A stretch of 64,000 nt of DNA from Rehmannia glutinosa (lineage: Eukaryota; Streptophyta; Magnoliopsida; Lamiales; Orobanchaceae), in NCBI GenBank assembly GCA_016081115.2, contig CM071930.1, positions 23,689,520 to 23,753,519 on the forward strand. Direction: 5' to 3'. A program made the position numbers and the translations under genes. This document shows positions 57,819-64,000 of this stretch, one piece after another. Below the pieces are notes generated by a model, which saw only the letters and a list, made by a program, of their open reading frames with translations, had not been told where the DNA came from and made no database searches. Each line of letters begins with the position of its first letter. The first letter of the stretch is position 1.

Positions 57819-58458
57819 GACCGTCTTAGTGAAATTTTACAATTTCCAGATTTTTAAAAAATTCGATTTTTCACCCCAAAAGTTTTAAAACTTTGCAAAA
57901 AGATAATTATGGATTAAATCCAACAAATACTAGTTTCGAGAAAACATATATTCGAGAAAAACGAGATTTTACGAGTAGTGCCCTTTTGAGAAAAATTCAC
58001 AAAGTCATTTAGTGGCACTTAAGGGGATAAAATGAAATAGTTTGAAAGAGAAGTGCATAATTATGACATGAACAAAATATCGAGTTCTAAAAATAGTACG
58101 AGTGAACATACCTCGATGGTTTAATTATCTCGTGATGGTATATCACCAATGAATGAGAGATATATAACCTACACAATTCTATAAACAAATTTTGCACAAG
58201 ACGTAATAGTACAAGTGTAGGCCAAGCAACAATAAAATGCTTATGCTATAGAAATTCATAAGAGATAAAAACTCATTAGTCTAAGAAAGTTCACAAGAGT
58301 TTAAAATCAACATGTAAGGTTTCATTTTTCAAAGGAATTTAAGAACACAGAAATATATAGAGAAGACCTTAAAAAATTTGAAAACTCATTTTGCCATTAG
58401 GCACAACTAAAAACATGCATACTAAAATAATATGCATATGTAATTGGGGAGATACGGT
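57819..58458 (-). other. Element C copy B spacer between gag and ORF2
   Basis: Noncoding AT-rich sequence where pol would be expected; no pol remnant detected. Confidence 0.6.
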
Positions 58459-59991
58459 TTACCAATTACGCCATTTCCATGGGTTGTGCCGTTCCCATTT
58501 TTGATGATATCTTCTCTTTTGAAAATCGTCTTGTTGATGATAGCTTCTCCAATTGCTCCATTTCCAAGGATTATATCCTTCCCATTGTTGATAATGTTTT
58601 TCTCTTGGAAATTCATTGTGGTGATGTCTTCTCCTTTGATCAAATGAAATGGTCATTTGATGTTTTCTTGGCGGTATGAATTTTCTTCGATTATTAGTCC
58701 GCCGGGTACCTAAGATGACATTGTTTTGTGGTACCCTCAAGTGTTTTGGTCCTTTGGGATTAGCTTTGAGACTTTTAGGTCTCCAACAATAATTAGAGCT
58801 ATTTCTAGCCCGACAAGTATTTACCGTATGATCCTTTTTACCGCAATAAAAACAAGTAACAATTTTAGGAGCATAATGACCAACATACATAGGTACTTGA
58901 TTTCTTTTCACATAATTAACAATACTAGGCTTATGATCAAGTCCTTGTTTAAATTTATCACAACTATCAACAATATTGGTCATTTTATTGGTACTCAAGT
59001 TGGATTTTGATAAATCCTTTTTCATGCAATTAATATCCTCAACAAGCGTACTATTTTCTTTTTCAAGGTTTCTAACCTTATCAAGTGTGGTGGTGTGAGC
59101 ACATGATAGTGATTCATAGGAAGTAAATAAACTATCTTTACCATTTTTCAAAACATTGAATTCCTTTTTCAAATTTTTGTACTTAACAAGTAAACTTTGG
59201 AATTCATTTTGAAGGTCATCAAAATCATTTTGCAAATAACTATAATCATTTTGTATAACAATATCATAGGAAGTAGAGGGTTTAAGACATACCTCGTTTT
59301 CTTCTTCGATGCCCATAAAACATTGTTCAACTACTTCATAGTTGGATGTTGTAAAAGGCTTATTCCATAGATTTGACCTTGTAACCCTTTGAGAAGTAGA
59401 TGCTTTTGAGTTGCTCCTTTCATTTGCATATACTTCATGAACGACTTCTAATTTTTGCCATACTTCATGAGCCGATCGAATTCCTACAATAAGATCATAT
59501 TCCAAATTGGTAAGTGAACAATATAAAATATTGAGAGCTTTACCAATTAAGGAGATGATTTTTTTTTCTTCATCATTGAGCTCCTTAAGAGCTTTGTAGG
59601 TGTATGGTGTGTCTTTCATCAGAATGGATTCTCCATTGATGACAATGTTCCAAATATCGAACCCACAACCTTGTAAATAACATTCCATTCTTTCTTTCCA
59701 AAATGTAAAATTTTTGGAATCGAATCGAGGTGGCTTGGTGGTGGAGGTGCCGGAAAGGTGAGCTTCATTCGTAGCCGACGATCGTTCCTCTTCACTCGCG
59801 ATGTGAAACGAGCTTGCCAAAGAGTTTGGCTTTGATACCACTTGTAAGTCCAAGCGGCTACGATAATGTAGAGGGGGGGTAAATAGATTATCTCCATCTT
59901 TTCGATATGCCCTCTTTTTCGAACAAAACAAACGAAGACAAGAATAAAGGTGCGGAAAGTAAACAACACACGTCGATTTATAGAGCTTCAC
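58459..59991 (-). CDS. Element C gag, 510 aa, frame open into the 5' LTR
   Basis: Intact frame from ATG 59,991 to TAA at 58,459. Residues about 57-195 are a copia gag (UBN2-type) domain, with PPRFDSKNFTFWKERMECYL and helices up to AHEVWQKLEVVHEVY. Residues about 235-335 form a coiled coil (DLQNDFDDLQNEFQSLLVKYK). A zinc knuckle CX2CX4HX4C lies at 380-393 (CFYCGKKDHTVNTC). The basic C-terminus has degenerate NPWKW repeats, suited to RNA binding. Gag forms the virus-like particle and packages element RNA. The first 50 codons lie inside the LTR and PBS; the LTR TATA box (60,560) places this ATG in the transcript. At the conventional start after the PBS there is TTG rather than ATG (residue 58), so initiation is uncertain. 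Confidence 0.8.
   Translation of the reverse strand: MKLYKSTCVVYFPHLYSCLRLFCSKKRAYRKDGDNLFTPPLHYRSRLDLQVVSKPNSLASSFHIASEEERSSATNEAHLSGTSTTKPPRFDSKNFTFWKERMECYLQGCGFDIWNIVINGESILMKDTPYTYKALKELNDEEKKIISLIGKALNILYCSLTNLEYDLIVGIRSAHEVWQKLEVVHEVYANERSNSKASTSQRVTRSNLWNKPFTTSNYEVVEQCFMGIEEENEVCLKPSTSYDIVIQNDYSYLQNDFDDLQNEFQSLLVKYKNLKKEFNVLKNGKDSLFTSYESLSCAHTTTLDKVRNLEKENSTLVEDINCMKKDLSKSNLSTNKMTNIVDSCDKFKQGLDHKPSIVNYVKRNQVPMYVGHYAPKIVTCFYCGKKDHTVNTCRARNSSNYCWRPKSLKANPKGPKHLRVPQNNVILGTRRTNNRRKFIPPRKHQMTISFDQRRRHHHNEFPREKHYQQWEGYNPWKWSNWRSYHQQDDFQKRRYHQKWERHNPWKWRNW
59828..59842 (-). other. Primer-binding site, element C copy B
   Basis: TGGTATCAAAGCC on the minus strand right after the 5' LTR, tRNA-iMet type. 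It lies within the open gag frame. Confidence 0.75.
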
Positions 59992-60062
59992 CCCAGCTAG
60001 GGACTACGTGCTCTACCACCCCAGTATATCCGGGATGGGTTTCGAAAAAGAAAAAGAATTTT

Positions 60063-60315
60063 ATTAATTACCACAATTAATAAAAATTCAACTTACAACA
60101 CCTTGAAGAGCACCATACTCTTCTTTAACACCACCTTTGGAGATTACCACAATATCCCTTTGAAGATTACCACAATCTTCCTTCAACGGCACCTTTGAAG
60201 ATCACCATAATCTTCAATCTTGAAGAATACCAAATTCTTCAACACCTCAAGAGCACCACACTCTTGAAACACCTATCACCTAGATCACCCAAGTGTATTC
60301 TTCCCACAAGAATAC
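60063..60315 (-). other. Tandem hairpin array (C-B 5' LTR, leader)
   Basis: In RNA order: GTATTCTT, CACTTGG, CAAGAGT, GAAGAAT, GAAGATT, GAAGATT, GGAGATT, GAAGAGT and ATTAATT stems. Loops are mostly GUGGU or one change from it. The array lies about 240 nt after the TATA box and ends about 70 nt before the gag ATG at 59,991. The GGAGATT stem has one mismatch in this copy. Confidence 0.85.
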
Positions 60316-60550
60316 TCACAAGGATGTACTGTGTTGAATGATGACCAAAATCAAGATTACAACTCAATAATGAATAATACAATTTGAGTGCAAGTGTAAT
60401 CAAGAAATGAAAGCCTAGACCTCAATATGTGAAAGTGATAAGCTAGGCAAATTACAACAAGAATGATAACAATGAAGAGCTAAAGACTTTGCTTGAATGT
60501 ATCTTATCGTGTTGTATCTCAAGTGTTGTGTTGGTTGCTCCAAAACTTCC

Positions 60551-60560
60551 TCTATTTATA
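60551..60560 (-). promoter_or_regulatory. TATA box of element C 5' LTR
   Basis: TATAAATAGA on the minus strand, conserved in all four C LTRs. It sets the U3/R boundary roughly 30 bp downstream. Confidence 0.7.
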
Positions 60561-60691
60561 GGAGATGATTGATCAAGCATAGGCTCTTCTTGGGGATTGA
60601 AAATCAAGAATATAGCTGTTAGAAATCAATCCCACAATTTAGGGAAAGTTTGTCTGCTGCACAACAGTTAGAAATTTGCTGTCAAACTTGA

Positions 60692-60966
60692 GAGCGACCG
60701 GTCGCGCACTGATAGAAATAAAAGAAGAAACACAGGAAAAATACATGGGGCGACCGGTCCAGGGGGTCTTCGACCGGTCGACCCCTACAAGGACTGGTCC
60801 CCCTCGTTGTATTTTGAAGAAACTAAGTTCTGTTTCAAGAACGAAGTCTCCAGGTACCGGTCACACCCTGGGCGACCGGTCGACCTGGTATTTTTTCTTC
60901 CTTCTCATTTTTTTGTTCCAAAAATCATCTTCAGGTACGGGTTGCCCTATAGGGCGACCGGTCGAC
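60692..60966. promoter_or_regulatory. CGACCGGTCG array in U3 (C-B 5' LTR)
   Basis: Sites near 60,696, 60,750, 60,770, 60,856, 60,873 and 60,956. All are upstream of the TATA box. Confidence 0.55.
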
Positions 60967-61145
60967 CTTGAGACAGAAATGTTGTCCAACTTTTATAAAA
61001 AAATAAACCTCAAGAAATACTCCGAAAAAATAGTAAAAAAACATTTCAAATCATTTAGGAGTATTTGGACAACAATTAAAAACATTGTTTTGGTGTAAAA
61101 ATAAAATCATCAAAATTAAGATAAAAACATGTATCAAACATTATC

Positions 61146-61911
61146 CTCCTGAATTTCCATGATACGTCTATCCTCGGATCTCTCGGATGGCTATTGGTAA
61201 ATATTATTTGCCATCTTCTCTAATAGTTTTAATGCCTCTTCTGGATATTTCCCTAGCAGTGCATCCCCAGATGCAACATCTATAATAGTTCTTGTGTTGC
61301 CATTCAAACCATTATAAAAGTATTGAACCTATTGGTGGTCGGGATATCCATTTTGAGGGAACTTCCTTAACAATTCTCGGAATCTATCCCATGCCTCATA
61401 TAGTGGCTCTGAATCTAACTGCCTAAATTGGGAGATTTCAGATTTCAATTGCAGTGTCTTACTAGGGGGAAGTATTTGGCTGAAAACCATTGATTAGGTC
61501 AGCCCAATCTGCTATTGGTGGTGTTAGAGATCATAATCATCCCTTAGCCTTATCGCGCAGAGAGAATGCGAAAAGGCGACATCGAATGATATCCCCAGAA
61601 ACACCATTCATCTTAACAGTGTAGCATATATCTAAGAATTGTGCCAGATACGCGTTTGGATCCTCAACGGCTCTGCCCCCAAACTCATTTTGTGAAACCA
61701 TCTGAATCAATGCAGGTTTTAGTTCAAAGTTATTTGCATTGATTGACAGAGGGGCCACACCCCCATAAGTTCGACTAACCTCTGGCTGGAAGTAGTCCCT
61801 AACTGCCCTTCTCGCGTGCCTTTCCACTATTCGGTTATGTGCTTTTGCCTTAGGTGAGCGCTCCTCATTGTTTCTGTTGTTCACGACATTCTGATTAGTT
61901 CCATCCGCCAT
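61146..61911 (-). pseudogene. Athila B gag, N-terminal part
   Basis: ATG 61,911 (MADGTNQNV), preceded by an in-frame stop, which fixes the start. Open 124 codons, then the same TGA after RDKAKG as copy A and further stops to the element C insertion. Confidence 0.8.
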
Positions 61912-62167
61912 TGCTTAATATCTTTTCCTTAGTTGTTTCGTTGTTTTCTCGATTTCCAGATCAATGGGTATTGGATTGGCTGGGTAGATCTCAAACGCGT
62001 GATCATGCACTATCTGCACTTAACAAAATAATGTTGGAACCAAAGAAGAGAAACAAATAAAATAAAAAAATCGAAAAATTTTATTTACAAAATGCTTCAA
62101 TTAAGATTGAACTACTTATTACTATATCTAAGTAGAATCTTTCAATCCACGACAACAAAAAAAATCT
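61912..62167 (-). other. Athila B leader with lost primer-binding site
   Basis: Where copy A has TGGCGCCGTTGCCGTGG, copy B reads an A run on the plus strand (about 62,154-62,164), leaving only TTGTCGTGGATTG of the Asp-tRNA complement. The GC-rich core of the primer site is gone. Confidence 0.7.
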
Positions 62168-63643
62168 TGCTCGCCAAAAAAATATTTGGATCTCTATACT
62201 TTGTGCAAGTGTACAATATAGTTTATAGAATAATGACAAGTAAGGTCGTATTCCTCAGGGATTGACTACGAAACACTTAGGCTATAATAACATCGCATTC
62301 TAATTTTATTGAAGCGACCGAATATCAAGTTTTTTAGAAAACATGAAATAAAAAGAAAAATAAATAAATTTGCGAACCCCACAAGTATTTTCAACAACCA
62401 CAGAAGCAACATTAGGCACACAATCTCAACATGTTTCTTTAATATTAAATCCAATTAATGTTTAACAAAACCAATTCATGCAATTCTATGGGTTCAATTC
62501 CTAAGTTAGTCTATTCCTCCTCCCGGGCGGCGCATAAACAGTAGATTAATAACAATTGTAGGTCTCTCGACTCGATACAACTATTATTAACTCCCAAAAG
62601 ATCTATGAATTGAATGACTCCCCACAAACAGTTGTAGGTCTCCCGACTCGTAACACCCATTTATGTCTGATTCGATTTTCGTCTTTGTTAGAACTCCTCT
62701 TCTGAATTTCGCACTAACAAAGATGACATGCTAATTATTGATTAGATAAAAAGTAATTAATAATAAGCACTCGAATTCATAAAATAGAACAAATGAATTA
62801 ATTAAGAGAACAATTAATCAAGATTTAACATGAATCCACATTTTTTATTATGCCCTAAGATCCGAAAGATTAGCCAAACATTGATAACAAATTCATAGAC
62901 AAACTTGGAATCAATATTGTGACATTGTTTAAGCACAGACAATAGATTTAAACTAAGAAAGAAAACACCTTCTTGCCAGGATGGATTCTCTTTCCAAGAC
63001 TTCGAAGCTCTTGTGCTTCCGTAGATGTGAAATGCCTTGGGGTGTTCTTCGTAACCTAGCCCTCCTCTCTTAGAAGACCTTTGATCTTGTGTTCCTGTGT
63101 ATTTTCGTGTGTTGTATGGTGTATGGATGAATGGATTTTCGTGCAGCTCTTGGGTCCTTTATATAGGTACTTGGAAAGATCACTTGCAGAGTTTGAATGG
63201 GAGAAGGACACAAACATCCACCAAAGCTCATCACATGGTCCGGCCGTGTAGCTTCACACGGTTAGTCCACACGGTCGTGTGGCTTCACATGGTCCATCCA
63301 TGCAATTTGTTTTTATCCCCTATTTCTTCCCAACTTTACACGGACATGTCATCACAGCACGGGCAGGTCACACAGCCGTGTGGCTCTCTTAAGGTCCGGC
63401 CGTGTGACTAGTTTTTATCTGGTTTCTTCATCTTTTCGATCTTCTCTTTGCACTCGTCAATACTATCCGGGCCGTTCAACTGATATTTCTTAAATTAAGC
63501 TCCATTTCCTATAAAAATTACAAGAATACGCAATATCAAGCCCTTCTAAGGAAATCAAGTAAAAACATACTAAATATACATGCAAATGTATAAATTATAT
63601 ATCATTTTAATCCCCAAAATGCACGTATATGTTTCACGTATCA
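62168..63643 (-). repeat. Athila B 5' LTR
   Basis: Complete, with TATA box TATATAAAGG (about 63,169-63,160), the segment deleted in the A 5' LTR. Palindrome array at 63,231-63,408. It is closer to the A 5' LTR than to either 3' LTR. Confidence 0.9.
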
Positions 63644-63648
63644 ATTGG

Positions 63649-64000
63649 CTATGGTGAGAATTTTGGATTCAAGCACATGTTTACCAAGCCTTGTAATCAC
63701 CAATCTTGTACCATTACACAAACCAATTAAATGGTCTATATTTCTCAGGAGTATAACAGGAGTCCCAACCTTCAAATTAATTTCATGATTAGGAACTCCG
63801 AAACATCTTATCCCATTTTAGAATTTCGGTGTGTGCAGATCATGTAAGAAATCAACATTGGCATCTGATTTGTAATTGCTATCAGAACTCAAATAAGTAT
63901 TACCTTCTGATGTGTTCAAAGAGGTCATATATTGATTTATGGACTCAACAACATCGAGAGTAGGTGCCAAAATAGCTCTTTCCTTCAGGTATGTTGGATC
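63649..64000 (-). pseudogene. Helitron helicase fragment flanking copy B
   Basis: Matches 42,442-42,797 and runs off the window. The frame reads ERAILAPTLDVVESINQYM and VGTPVILLRNIDHLIG, with a TAA in HDLHTPKF-stop-NGI shared with copy A. It keeps a few bases lost from copy A near 42,743. It begins right after the ATTGG at 63,644-63,648. Confidence 0.85.

Larger units (their letters stand above)
53745..61140 (-). mobile_element. Element C copy B: complete pol-less gag+ORF2 retrotransposon
   Basis: A 7,396-bp element with LTRs 53,745-55,088 and 59,843-61,140, TTATC duplicated at 53,740-53,744 and 61,141-61,145, PBS for tRNA-iMet, and a polypurine tract. Both frames are open: gag 510 codons and ORF2 447 codons. 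The 877 bp between them holds no protease, integrase, RT or RNase H. It must therefore have been moved in trans, perhaps by a SIRE/Maximus-like relative such as D. Gag-carrying non-autonomous elements are known in plants; keeping an env-position ORF as well is less usual. Confidence 0.85.
59843..61140 (-). repeat. Element C copy B 5' LTR
   Basis: Minus-strand ends are TGTTTGATACATG and GGACTTACA. U3 holds the palindrome array (60,692-60,966), then the TATA box at 60,560-60,551, then about 700 nt of transcribed leader containing the hairpin array and the gag ATG. It differs from the 3' LTR by a few percent by eye. Confidence 0.9.
47188..63643 (-). mobile_element. Athila-like retrotransposon, copy B (carries element C)
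   Basis: Second copy of the Athila+C composite. The 3' LTR is truncated (47,188-47,631). The internal region matches copy A, with C in the identical place and the same TTATC. The 5' LTR is complete (62,168-63,643) and followed by the same ATTGG and Helitron helicase flank. It shares with copy A the frame break after FLDGYS and the TAG before RNase H. Private lesions are a 12-nt RT deletion and loss of the Asp-tRNA primer site. It keeps the approximately 540-bp protease-RT segment deleted in copy A. Confidence 0.9.

Noticed and set aside
47188..63643. Independent second Athila insertion
   Set aside because: Same nested element, same target duplication, same Helitron flank and shared lesions require duplication of the locus.

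Overview
The window is a piece of a plant nuclear chromosome, most probably a eudicot (I cannot name the species). The evidence is one spliced host gene with GT-AG introns, AT-rich intergenic DNA with MITEs and a tRNA-derived SINE, and about 52 kb of nested LTR retrotransposons of plant-specific types (Athila-like Ty3/gypsy and SIRE/Maximus-like Ty1/copia). There is no bacterial or organellar signal.

Region 1 (1-11,504) is the host side. A five-exon minus-strand gene (1490-3074) encodes a 328-residue ARM/TOG-like protein, with a SINE in its 5' intron or leader region. Beyond it lie a 5'-truncated, poly(A)-tailed RNase H fragment, a hAT-type MITE with an 8-bp target duplication, a Tourist-type MITE with TAA duplications, and the 3' end of a decayed Helitron helicase.

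Region 2 (11,505-42,436) is a three-level nest, all on the minus strand. An Athila-like element (copy A; TSD ATTGG) split the Helitron helicase. A copia-type element called C here (TSD TTATC) sits in the Athila gag. A SIRE/Maximus-like element called D (TSD TTGAT) sits in the 5' LTR of C.

Region 3 (42,437-47,187) holds the other half of the split Helitron helicase, a decayed chromovirus integrase, and a plus-strand D relative (LTR, primer-binding site, start of gag). The gag is cut off at a chimeric junction.

Region 4 (47,188-64,000) is a second copy (B) of the Athila+C composite, without D, followed by the same Helitron flank and the same ATTGG. Shared nested insertion, shared flank and shared pol lesions, with copy-to-copy difference clearly smaller than LTR-to-LTR difference, indicate a segmental duplication rather than two transpositions.

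The most interesting object is element C, best seen intact at 53,745-61,140. It has two LTRs, an open 510-residue gag, an open 447-residue plant-transposon-protein/env-position ORF, and no protease, integrase or RT. Its transcribed LTR leader carries nine tandem short hairpins whose stems differ in sequence but stay paired, around a nearly constant GUGGU loop. Several positions pair only as G-U wobbles in the element's own RNA sense, which points to an RNA-level function. Its U3, and the stretch before its second ORF, also carry arrays of the palindrome CGACCGGTCG.
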